This document shows, in pieces, positions 22,807 to 33,014 of a stretch of DNA of 64,000 nucleotides. The notes under the pieces were generated by a model. That model did no database searches. It was not told the DNA's origin and saw nothing but the letters and a program-made list of their open reading frames with translations. Source of the stretch: Agaricus subrufescens (lineage: Eukaryota > Basidiomycota > Agaricomycetes > Agaricales > Agaricaceae); assembly GCA_029945375.1 (NCBI GenBank), contig CM057060.1, forward strand, positions 1,116,001-1,180,000, read 5' to 3'. Within the stretch, counting starts at the first letter, position 1. Each line of letters begins with the position of its first letter. The translations under genes were made by a program, and so were the position numbers.

Positions 22807-24540
22807 ATGGACCTGACTCGCTCGAGCCCAGCCGCTGCCCTGCAGGGCACAGTCAATGGCGCATATAATGGCCTGAATAGCGTGGGGCTATCATCCCCAA
22901 ACCGTTCTATGCACAACCTGACGCGCTCCACAGGTTCCAACCAATGATACGCCAGAACACTGGACGGTTCTTAACTTTACTTGGTCTGGAAAGGCCTTTA
23001 AACTCAGCGTTGCTGACACAGATAGGTACGCCCTCTGATTACAGGTTCGATAAGTATCTGCTGACCGTGCATGTAAGGGTCTATGATCTCAAAACCGCTC
23101 TTCGAGACCTCACAAATGTCCCACTAGAACGTCAGAAAATCCTTGGTTTGGTGAAGGGAAAGCTGCCTGAGGACCAGGTCCTCATGTAGGTCCCGTGTAG
23201 CCCACCACTTGAGCTCAATATGTTCCTGACCTAAACACTCAACTTCAGTGCGGATCTACGTCTACCAGCTGGGAAAAAGTTCACCCTCGTGGGGACACCT
23301 GAAGGTGATGAAATTAAGGATCCTTCCAGTTCGTCTGCATTGGATTATATCAAGCCAACAGTACTAACAGAGGCCCCTTGACGCAGAATTGGAAAACCTA
23401 CCGGACATTGTCAATGACCTTGACATTGACTTTACCGAAGACCCGGCTGCGAGTATAGCATATCTCAACGATCAAAGGAACCGCAGAAAGGTTTTGGAGG
23501 CTACAGAAAAGTTAAAGATCAACATTATCTCTCCATTCCGTGAAGGGAAGAAGCTCTTGGTATTGGACATCGATTACAGTGAGGACAAGCTTTGATTTAC
23601 GTAAATCACCCTGAATCCGTTGCGTTCAGCAATACTTGACACCAAGCCTCTAACGTCAGGCCTGCTGCCACCTAGTCAATGTGCAAGGCCTGGCCTTCAC
23701 GAGTTCTTGGAGGCTGTTTACCCGTATTACGATAGTAAGTCATGCTTAGTGTCTTTCTCATCTTAACTGACCCTGCAGCACAGTCTGCATATGGTCTGTC
23801 GGATACATTGTGACGATTAAAATTTCCTGATATCTTGAAGGTCGCAGACGAGCTGGGTATGGCTCGAGACTAAGCTTGTGGAACTTGGAATGGTTGGCTC
23901 AAGTCGCAATTACCAGGTGATGCCAATGCATACTTTCTACTAATGGGGCTTTGCTAATCGGGACCGCAAAAATAGATCTCCTTTGGTATATGTTTTAATG
24001 ATATATCTCAACCACCTTTATTGATCCCATTTCCGTAGTGTTGGATAAGACCTGCATGTTCACCGTCTTCTCACAACGGAATGGCAAGCCCTGGAATCAT
24101 TCTGTAAAGGCACTACAGATCATATGGAACCATTTTTCCCAATTGTAAGCTTTTGAGTGACAAACTTTCATCTTTGTGCCCATCTCCTGAAACGACATAG
24201 TAATGCCACCAATACCATTCATATTGATGATCTTGTATGTGTCTCCCCATCACCTATTCCCGGGGTTCCAATTCCGCTTAATAATAACTCATCTAGAGCC
24301 GTAACTTTGCACTGAACCCAAGAGAAGGCCTCAAGATCCCGGCGTTCAAGAATGCACAAACCGCAGAAGCGATGGCGGATCGGGAGCTCCACCACCTAAC
24401 TCGATATTTGCTTCACATCGCGCAGGTGGAAGACTTCCGTGCTTTGACTCACAAGGTCTAGTCCCCCTAGTTCCATTTGGATGCGTGCTTACTGAGATGG
24501 CGTACAGAATTGGAAACATATTGTAAGGCTCTTACCATAA
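22807..24540 (+). CDS. UBLCP1: UBLCP1-type phosphatase (ubiquitin-like domain plus FCP1-like HAD)
   Basis: Nuclear protein phosphatase; its animal homologue dephosphorylates the 26S proteasome. Thirteen exons: 22807-22881, 22934-23025, 23078-23185, 23249-23328, 23387-23578, 23630-23734, 23784-23793, 23841-23916, 23976-23985, 24039-24144, 24201-24234, 24297-24455, 24508-24540; 359 residues. The ubiquitin-like domain (WTVLNFTWSGKAFKLSV, RQKILGLVKGKLPEDQ) precedes the catalytic DxDxT motif LVLDIDYTILDTK. Then RPGLHEFLEAVYPYYDICIW, SQTSWVWLETKLVELGM and DKTCMFTVFSQRNGK follow. Two exons are 10 bases long (23784 and 23976), and each is required for conserved residues (ICIW, ISFV). The donor of intron 1 is uncertain: 22882 is preferred, an earlier GT is possible. 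Confidence 0.94.
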
Positions 24541-25959
24541 TCCGAGCGTTGAGTTGTGTAGTGTTCGACGGACAGAAAATTTATGTCCGCTTCTCACGGA
24601 TATGTTTATCAAGTAATTGCTGGGAAATTAGGGCCATGTAACATATAACCAGGATGAACGGAGGATAGCGAAAGGCTATGCATTATGAAAGTTAGCGCCC
24701 TTTTTACGGGCACTTACAAATTATACACATGCCCACTTTGTGCCCGTGAATACTGTGTTGATCACCGGTGACTCGAACCAGATGTACCGGCTCAAAGTCG
24801 TTCATCACAGCCATCATCACGAACTTAAGGCTACACCCGGCGACCGACGATGAACTTGAATTAGATGCGCACCACACCTTTGTGCACGACGGAGATATGA
24901 CGAAGTATTTAATGGACGCTGTAGTCAGCTCGTGTGGCGAGAAACATTTAGGGGCAACATCCGATGAAACGATGACTCCGAGTCTGTAGAAATCAAGATG
25001 AGTCACGGTCATTCGCTTCAACGGGCCTCTGTCGGGCTCGGAGCCCATGCAAGCCGACAGATGATCCATCTATCGGGTGTTTGGGGTATCTTAAAAAGTG
25101 AGCTACATACTATAAAATGAATCGGTATTCAACTAGGTTGCCAACGTTTATCCGCCTACTTACTTTAATCTGATAGAAAGTCGTCACTTCCCGAGATTCG
25201 AGATTCGAGACTTAACCGTGGCTGTGTCACAGGTTGCAAATCAAAAATCATATCAGATACGAGTACAGGCCTACGTACAAGCAGTGGGCGTTCTGTTTCA
25301 GGGTCTGTTATGTCCTCCCCATTTTGATTATGCGAGTCGGACGCATCTAATAATCAGTTCTGGCCCAATGTTAATTTCTTGCTATTCCGGCCGAGACCGC
25401 GTACCACGAGGAGGCCATCACTGGTAGGCACGAGTTTGCCGAATATTACACTTTGTGTCAACCTTGTGCCAACGTTATGTCCTCGGAGCGCTGAGAAAGT
25501 ATACTGTAGTTTAGCGGACAGCTTAGTTAGAACGGTCACGGTAGTGTTTAAAATCCCGGGCGTGAAGACTTCATAATCATGATTTGAGCATTAAAATTTA
25601 CCTCAGACCTACCCCGGCCTGCCTACTAGGTATAGCTCCCCAATATTAATCATACACATACTGGATCTGATCGAAGCTGAAGTAGTTGATGCGACGTCGA
25701 GCGCGCCGCACCACTTTTCCCGCAAAACCCTCACTTTCAGGCCCAGCATCAGTCCGCTACTCCAATTATATGCCGTAATTCGTTCATTTCGGACTCACTA
25801 AAGGGGGCGTCCTTGTGTTTTTTTTGATGATCAGTGTTTGAATCCCGACAGCGTAGGTACTAAAGAACTGCCCTCGTTTAGTTTGTCATTGATGTTCAAA
25901 CTTAACTAAGGCTGCGGCGTGTTCGGTTTTACCACGTTACATATTCCAAATACCTTAAG
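24541..25959. other. Largest gene-free stretch of the window
   Basis: About 1.4 kb between UBLCP1 and the Nudix gene. ORFs such as 24704-25069 (minus) and 25218-25427 (plus) have no recognisable motif and no sensible splice partners. It contains an 8-base inverted repeat (24706-24713 with 24740-24747) and a short tandem repeat at 25192-25210. No tRNA fold was found. Confidence 0.6.
25192..25210 (+). repeat. Short tandem repeat, 7-base unit
   Basis: CGAGATT repeated about 2.7 times. Too short to infer a function. Confidence 0.6.
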
Positions 25960-27253
25960 ATGGGGATCAACGCTCGAATACATTTCCTCCAGTCCTCCCG
26001 CTGTTCATTGTTCATTCCCCGAAGCAAGGTTATCTATCGTCTTCCTCACTCCTCCTTACGTGTACGATCCATAATGTCAACAAGTTCTGCGAGTAACGAT
26101 AACTCTGTTGCGGTCCCGCGGCCATCAGCAAGCTTAATTGTGGTCAATGAGCGGAATGAAATTCTACTAGTTCACCGGAACCCTAAAGCACGCTCGTTCG
26201 GAGGAATGACTGTGAGTTGGCGGGAGGCCTTCTCATTTGTATTTTCGATATTCAGTAGCATTTATCTCTTTCTACCAAAGGTTTTTCCTGGTGGAAACTT
26301 TGACAAGAAGCAGGACACGTCTTTGGCGGTTACTGCAATCCGGGAAACTTTTGAGGAAACTGGACTCCTACTTGTCTCTTCGAGCGACTCTTCCACAACA
26401 ACATTATTAGACGATGCTCAACTGGACGATGCACGTCATCTCATCCACCAGCAGAAGCTACTATGGCAGGACTTCCTTGATTCTCGGTGTTTGAGAGCGG
26501 ATGTTAATGCACTCTTGCCCTTCACACAATGGATCACCCCCAAGGGAGCTCCACGGTATGTCTAAACTTTTCGTAAGGTTATCCATGTGATTTAACCGAG
26601 CTGCCATAGCCGGTTCCACACACAATTCTTTATCACGTTCCTACCTGCCACACCCTCAACAGGTTTTAATTCTGGGGCAAAGCACGAACGTATTCCCAAA
26701 TCAGGTCAGTTTCTTCTCGCTGATCTGTCATGCTTAAATCTAATAATAACCCACTGCATTGGGACCCGATATATAGATGGAGGCCAAGAAGTCATCTCGA
26801 CTAGATTCGTTCACCCTAGCGAAATTTTACGCGAGTTCCGTGACAGGAAAATCACCCTTATGCCACCCCAATTTTACCTTCTTACAACACTAGTCGAAGT
26901 ACTTCAAGGAGCATCCAATACTAAAGAGCAAAGAGCGAGAACAGAATCCATATCTAGGGGTAACTTTGGTAGTATGGTATTTAACCCCCGCCCTCTCAAA
27001 ACAGAGGGCGAGGATCGTGTGCATGGCCATTTAATACTCACATATGAAGGCGATGAAACTCGGGGAGGACCCCCTGGACGCATGCATCGCGCCAAATTGC
27101 AGATGAGTAACGGGGTGAGTGTTCACTGAGTTTTGTATCTCTGGGCTCTATAAGATGGCATTTCAGGTCATTAAAGAAATTGATCTCCAACGAAACTTTA
27201 ATATATACGACGATGCTGATTCGCGTGAGGTTTCACCATTGTCCAAGCTCTAG
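25960..27253 (+). CDS. Peroxisomal Nudix hydrolase (NUDT19-like)
   Basis: Nudix enzyme of the NUDT19/RP2p type, which in animals cleaves CoA and acyl-CoA in peroxisomes. Five exons: 25960-26211, 26281-26555, 26610-26704, 26777-27114, 27167-27253; 348 residues. N-terminal ASLIVVNERNEILLVHRNPK precedes VFPGGNF at about 85-91 and the Nudix helix AIRETFEETGLLL at about 104-115. The spacing between the Gly-Gly and the RExxEE part is longer than in the standard box, as known for this subfamily. The protein ends in Ser-Lys-Leu, a canonical PTS1 peroxisomal signal. The N-terminus before Met39 is basic (RSKVIYRLPHSSLRVRS), so translation may instead start at MSTSSASND; dual targeting is possible. Confidence 0.88.
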
Positions 27254-27512
27254 ATATCATGATCGTAATGTTTTGTATGTAATCATTAATACTCCACTCC
27301 AATTTATTCGTTAAAACCTAAGCTACAGCTCTGCCCTAGGGCAAGTACGTCAAGTCGATTTATGGCTACATGGATATAACTGATACTAAGACAATCCTGC
27401 TCAATTAAGAGCTGTGGTAATCAACGAAGTTTTCAAAATACAGTTAGATAGTAGGTAAATATAAAGACGCCAGCATTATCATCGATTCATTAGAATGACT
27501 TGACCGTGAATT

Positions 27513-29450
27513 TTAAGTATTTGCATAAAACTGGTAATCGTATTGCACCGCCGCGCCCCAAAAGCTTGGAGTGCAAGCATCAACGGGCACTGAGCCTTTG
27601 CCACCTAATTGAATAGCGTTGACATCAGATGACCCCGCGGAAGGCCATTGGCGGAGATTGGGGACGTTAGGGTTGCCATCGTGGAGGAATGTCCTGTATC
27701 GCGTCTGCATCTCGGTGATAAGGGCGCGCTGCGGTGGGGAAGGGTACGGGACTGTGCCAAACTAAAGAATTTCGGCGTTAGTGACGCTTCGCCGGCCAAC
27801 GACCAGAGACAGATCTACTTACCACAATTTCTATGTCGTCTTGGTGGCAGACGACACCAGGCTGGGTACACTCGGGTGCGGCATCGTTCCCGGGATAACT
27901 TGCTCCTACTACATACTCGCCAACATACACAGACCCGCCATTAGAGGCCCAATTGCGAGCAAAAGTCCAACTGGAGCACTTCCACAGATAATCTGTTCCT
28001 ATTTCTTGGAGTAGCGATCGTGAATCCGGGGCAGAACCGTAAAATGGGGAAGACAATATCACACTTGTGCGGTTTTCCCCGAATGTGGTCTCGCACGCAT
28101 CGGTGAAACTTTTTCGAGTGAGAGGTGCCCCATAAGCCGAATAAATCGCAAATGCAGCCTCGTTAGCAACGGTAGTGACAAGGAGAGATTTCGATACTCG
28201 AGGAAAGGGCGTAGTAGAGTCAAGTGATGTCGTGATGAATGAACCGTCGAGTACTGGTCGCATTGGTTCCGACTGCCCTGCGACAGGAACAGTTTGAAAT
28301 GCAGTACCAAATAGTGCCATCTGACTATCAATAATTTCGTCGAGCTCGAGGGAGTTTTGGCAAGCCTTGTCCGAATCACTACATCCGATAAATCCATTGT
28401 ACAGATTTTGCATCGTTTGTTGAGTAGGAGGTGTCAAGAAGCCGAAATTCTATGGGAATCCATCGTACAGGGTCTGACAGTATATCAAGAATCTAATCAG
28501 GCTTACCATTGGATCGGATTGAATAATACCTTGATGGAAAAGCGAGGAAGCTGAGGGTACCGCCAACAATGTCCTTACCAAGCATGCCCCGGAACTCTGC
28601 CCAGCGATGGTGACTTTATTCGGATCACCACCGAAGGCAGGAAGGACTTGCTTCAAAAACTGCAAGGCGTTGACAAGATCCTTGACAGCCAAATTCGTGG
28701 TACCGTCGGGTGCCATGAATCCGAGCTAGGAACCAAGAGTCAGAAAAGATTCGAACACAGAAAAGTTCGACAATTACAGCTCCTAGGCGATACTGAACAA
28801 CAGCGACAATAGAATTTGTAGCAATCGCAAGTTTCGACCCGTCCAGACCAGGACCGGTAGCAGACCCCATGATGAATGATCCACCATGGATCCTGTACTT
28901 TTGTTGAGTATACATATTGTGATGAGGACAAAGGATTCAACATACCACATGATTGCTGGTGCGGAGTCAGTGGTTTTGAGGGTGGTTGGAACGTAAAGAA
29001 TCATCGAAAGGCAGTCCTCTGTATAAGCCGATGAATCGATAAATGGCTGAGGGCATGCGAGAGGCGTCGCCGTGACGTCAGAAGCCCCCGTACTATTGTA
29101 CGCGGTACGTCAGCAACGGTCGGATTAAAATTGGCAAACAAAGCATACGGGAGGGCCCAGGATGAGACTAAGGTTGATGGTTCCCAGCGCTGTGAGTTAG
29201 CATACTTGACTATGAAACGTTGCGCTCCACTAGGATCGTCGTTGCCTTCCGCGACGCCTAACACTGTCTGGCGGCTGGGTCGACCCCTACGATCGTAGGA
29301 GCATAGTTTGTTCATCATCGCCGAAGGTAGAAACGAACATAACGCTTTCACAGGGCCAACGTGGGTAGTGTGAACCGACTCTTGCGTAGGGGCGCTTCGA
29401 CCAAGGTAGGCAAAAACAAATAACGGCAAAAGGTATGCAAGAGCAACCAT
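27513..29450 (-). CDS. Secreted type-B carboxylesterase/lipase
   Basis: Alpha/beta-hydrolase of the carboxylesterase type-B family. Six exons: 29450-29149, 29092-28946, 28892-28778, 28725-28507, 28449-27823, 27761-27513; 552 residues. A signal peptide (MVALAYLLPLFVFAYLGRSA) opens the protein. Family blocks follow: YTEDCLSMILYVP, IHGGSFIMG (oxyanion loop), the nucleophile elbow GQSSGA with the catalytic Ser, the acid Glu in VANEAAF, and His in VVCHQDDIEIVFG. The elbow reads GQSSGA rather than the common GESAGA. Intron 1 lies at 29148-29093; reading through it hides conserved TGASDVTATPLACPQPF. The natural substrate is unknown; a plant-polymer or lipid ester is an inference from secretion and from cel6A 8 kb away. 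Confidence 0.93.
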
Positions 29451-30266
29451 GGTAGGATATCCCGCAAGGGTGTTGACCAAGTAAAGAGGGGTGGCGGGCG
29501 AAAGTGGAAAGATGCAAGGGTTTTATATCCGACGCAACCAGTGCTGGAGATATTCTGAGTACAAGCTTGACCGGGCTCGGGAAAAGGATCAGAAAATAGA
29601 ACTTGAAAAGGGGGTGTCAGACATGTCGCCATACGAAGCATAATGGATTCCCGTCGTGCTGAGGGCGGGGTTAAGTTGGCGGGGTTTTCGCGTCAACCTC
29701 CTTGTTCCAAATTGGGACGTGATCTTTTCCCCTGGCCGTCAGTGTGCGCACTGTCCTCTCAGGAGCTTCTGGAAATGGCCAAGGCATCGGTTCGTGCATC
29801 ATGAGAGAGATTAAGGAACATTTTGACACGGCGTGAGAGAGTATGGGATGCTTGATAGCACAAGTCTGGTACAGGTACCAGTTTTACCACCGGCTTGAGA
29901 CTCGGAATCCACTGCCGCCAGGCACGCCATCTTTGCCGTTCCATCTCTTCAGGAACGTGGTTAAATGATTGCTAAATGATTGATGACCTTGTACTCGCCT
30001 TGTGGTGTTGCTGTCCGGAATTGTTGCCTTTAGCGCCTTTGACGTGAGTACAACGCCTGTCCCATTCGAGTAGGCGTGGATGCGCTGTAAACTGTTGCTG
30101 TGCGTACCTTCTACCGGGCACTGGCTCTGCACCACCTTGAGGGGTTCTTGTGGACAGAGGAGTCGTGTTGTCCTTCATCTCAAAAGCTGACGTCACTGCT
30201 TTGCCTTGCCATCAGTTGGTAAGCACCTGTAAGGCTTGAGAAATAACACCACTGGCGCGCCGTGCA
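29451..30266. other. Divergent intergenic region, esterase / CWF19L1
   Basis: About 816 bases upstream of both genes. ORFs at 29759-29944 and 29884-30135 (minus) look random. Only the esterase TATA box is recognisable. Confidence 0.55.
29521..29527 (-). promoter_or_regulatory. TATA box of the carboxylesterase gene
   Basis: TATAAAA on the minus strand, about 71 bases upstream of the ATG at 29450. Confidence 0.55.
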
Positions 30267-32925
30267 ATGGACTCAGATTCCGTCAAAATGTGAGATCCAA
30301 CACTCGGGCCACTACGACTGACTAAGGCATCGCGTGCCAGACTTACTCTTGGCGCCGCAGCAGGTTCCATACGTGAAATTCTGTCCAAAATAAAGGCTAT
30401 TGACAACAAACATGGCAAATTTGACTTTGTTCTGTGTACCGGCGACTTTTTTGGGCCACCGGGGGATGAGCCAACTGGGGAAAACGTCGACGACGACGAG
30501 GTTTCCCTTCTACTTGACGGACAGTTGGAGGGTAGGACCCACCTTTGACTACTTGGGTGTACTATCGCAAATGACGAAATAATAGTGCCAGTAGAATGCT
30601 ATATAATGCAGGGCAAGTATCCACTGCCAGCAAAAGTCATACAAAAATTTTCAAAGACTGGAGGGGAACTCTGCAAGAATGTCTTTCTTATGGGTGAGCG
30701 AGTCTAGCGTATCCTGGGTATTCTCATCCTCAGTTATTCTAGGCAAATCTGGAATAATCACAACAGCCAATGGCTTACGAATTGCATGTCTTGGAGGCGT
30801 GTATGATGCAGAGATCTATAGTTCAGCAGACGCCGCCCCAGTGAGTTGAACTTGCACGCCATGATCCACACTGACGGACGTTTGCAGGGTTTTGTCTCTC
30901 CCTACTTCTCTACGCACACGAAGGAGCGTTTGCTCGCAAATGCTCTTTCCACTACCTCAACAACTAAAAACTACAAATCTCTTGCCGCCATTCAGTCAAC
31001 GTCAGCGTCGTCACAGGCTGTTGATATTCTGCTGAGCAATGCGTGGCCCTCCCTCATCACTAATTCATCTATATGTCCTGTCTCTCAAAATGAGCTCCCC
31101 CAAATACTTGCATCACCTCTGGACGACATTGAGCGACGTATACGACCCCGTTATCATTTCACCACTGGTGGAGGTTCTCCACCTCTCTTCTGGGAGCGCG
31201 AGCCTTTCGTTTGGGATGAAGAGGGCCGTGTCACACGGTTCATATCTCTAGGTGCTTTTGGTGGTGGGGCTCCACCGTCAGGCAAGAAGCAGAGAGTGCG
31301 TTTCATCGCTGATTACATTGAATGCAGATGCTTATTATCGAATTTTTTGATGTAGTGGTTTTATGCCTTCAGCATTCCTTTGAAACCGACTTCAGCATCC
31401 GTTCCCAACGCGACCAGTAATCCCTTTACAGACCTCACAAGTAGAGGATCCAAGCGCTCATTTGAAACTTCCGAGGGTACAAACTTCATTTTTGGGGACG
31501 TCCGTCAGCCGGCGAAAAGGAACCGAATTGGTGGGATATTGGTTGTTTAATCTTTCTAGCTGCTAACCTTTCTTAGTACAAGGAGAACCTGGGAAACCGC
31601 CTCCTGGTTACAAGTGTCGCCGTTGCGAATCAACAGATGTACTTGCATCTCTGCTATGCGCGAGCCACCACTGATCTCAATTACAGCATTTTATCAACGA
31701 GTGTCCTGAACGCTCAAAACCTCCTGAAGGCTACATCTGCAAGCTGTGCTCAGAGGTACCCTCAATTTCTCAATAGAAGCATCTAAAACGCATTTATCAC
31801 AAACATAGCCCGGTCATTTCGTTCGCGACTGCCCCTCGAGGGACGCCGTCGGAGACACCGGTGGCCGCAAACCGAAGCCCGGATATGTTTGTCGGGCTTG
31901 TGGTAGCGAGGAACACTATCTCGATGACTGCTTGATCATGCGGCAAACCCCAAGGGGTGAGAGACGATCCGGTCATCGAGGTCCGCCAAAAGAAATCGCG
32001 CGTGAGTGTCACACACCTTTGGCCAATGTCGTGATTTTAGTTCTAATCTATTCCCCTACATTATCCAGCTGATGAATGTTGGTTTTGTTTATCGAATCCT
32101 AAACTCGCGTAAGTCATCTTTACTAGTGCGGCTCGTTAGAGGTGTTAAAGTAGCTCCAGGAAACACCTTATCGTTTCAATTGGATCTGAAGTCTATGTAA
32201 CTTTACCCAAAGGTCAAATTGTTCCCACTCAGTCGGCACCTGATCGAATGAACATCCCCGGTGGTGGACATGTCCTGATCGTTCCTATTACACACTACCC
32301 GACTTACACAACAATTCCTCTCGAATTAGCTCCCCCGATTGTGGAGGAAACCGAAAAGTGAGACTATTGTAGCTCCTATCTTATTTCCACCGCTCATACA
32401 CTTTCAGGTACAAATCAGCTCTAAGAGCACTTTTCAGTAAACATGGTTGTAGTTTCGTGATGTTTGAGGTGGGTCGGCTGAGTGCCAAAGGGGGCCATGC
32501 ACATGTACAGGCTGTACCTATACCCCGAGCACTTGAAAACAGGGTGGAAGATGAATTTATTCGGGAGGGCAGAGCCATTGGGATAGATTTTGAACAAGAT
32601 GCTGAGGAAGCCATGAATATGTGTGCCGGAGGTAAAGGTGGTTACTTTAAGGTTGAGCTACCAGATGGCAGGAAAATGGTTCACCTCATAAGGGAGCATA
32701 CTCCTTTCAATCTACAGTTTGGGCGGTACGTGATGTGCATTTACTACTGGTGCCTGTCACTAACACCGCCTTGCGCGTTCGTTTGTGTTTAGACAAGTGC
32801 TTGTTTCACTCTTGGGAGTCCCAGATAGATTGGATTGGAAGGCGTGTACATTATCGGATGAAGAAGATCGCAAAGACGCGCAAGCCTTTAAAACTGCTTT
32901 TACTCCTTTCGATCCAAGTTTATAA
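30267..32925 (+). CDS. CWF19L1: CWF19-like protein 1 (Drn1), lariat-debranching cofactor with zinc knuckles
   Basis: Post-splicing factor; yeast Drn1 assists the lariat debranching enzyme. Thirteen exons: 30267-30289, 30341-30531, 30586-30693, 30743-30840, 30888-31295, 31356-31530, 31577-31638, 31687-31755, 31809-32001, 32069-32108, 32160-32357, 32408-32725, 32793-32925; 671 residues. The N-terminal phosphoesterase-like domain carries ILTLGAAAGSIREILSKI and FDFVLCTGDFFG. Three CCHC zinc knuckles follow at C348/C351/H356/C361, C373/C376/H381/C386 and C406/C409/H414/C419, with spacing Cx2Cx4Hx4C. CwfJ C-terminal domain 1 has DECWFCLSNP and GGHVLIVPITHYPT. Domain 2 has CSFVMFEVGRL, HAHVQAVPIP and HLIREHTPFNLQFGR. 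The knuckles are interrupted by introns, so single-exon ORF calls miss them. Confidence 0.95.
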
Positions 32926-33014
32926 TAAGTGGTGATACATATCATTCAAAATATTATATTACACTCTCGGCGATTGTAACACTTAAAAGAGTCCTATTCC
33001 TATGGACGCAGCCC

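Noticed and set aside
24706..24747. Inverted repeat ACGGGCAC ... GTGCCCGT as a possible hairpin or terminator
   Set aside because: Eight-base arms with a 26-base loop are expected by chance in a window this size, and no transcript ends nearby on the right strand.
24760..24860. Possible tRNA, because of the T-loop-like GGTTCGAGTC on the minus strand
   Set aside because: The T-stem does not pair, and no acceptor or anticodon stem could be built.
24704..25069. 121-codon minus-strand ORF in the largest gap
   Set aside because: No motif, no plausible exon neighbours, composition like the flanks.
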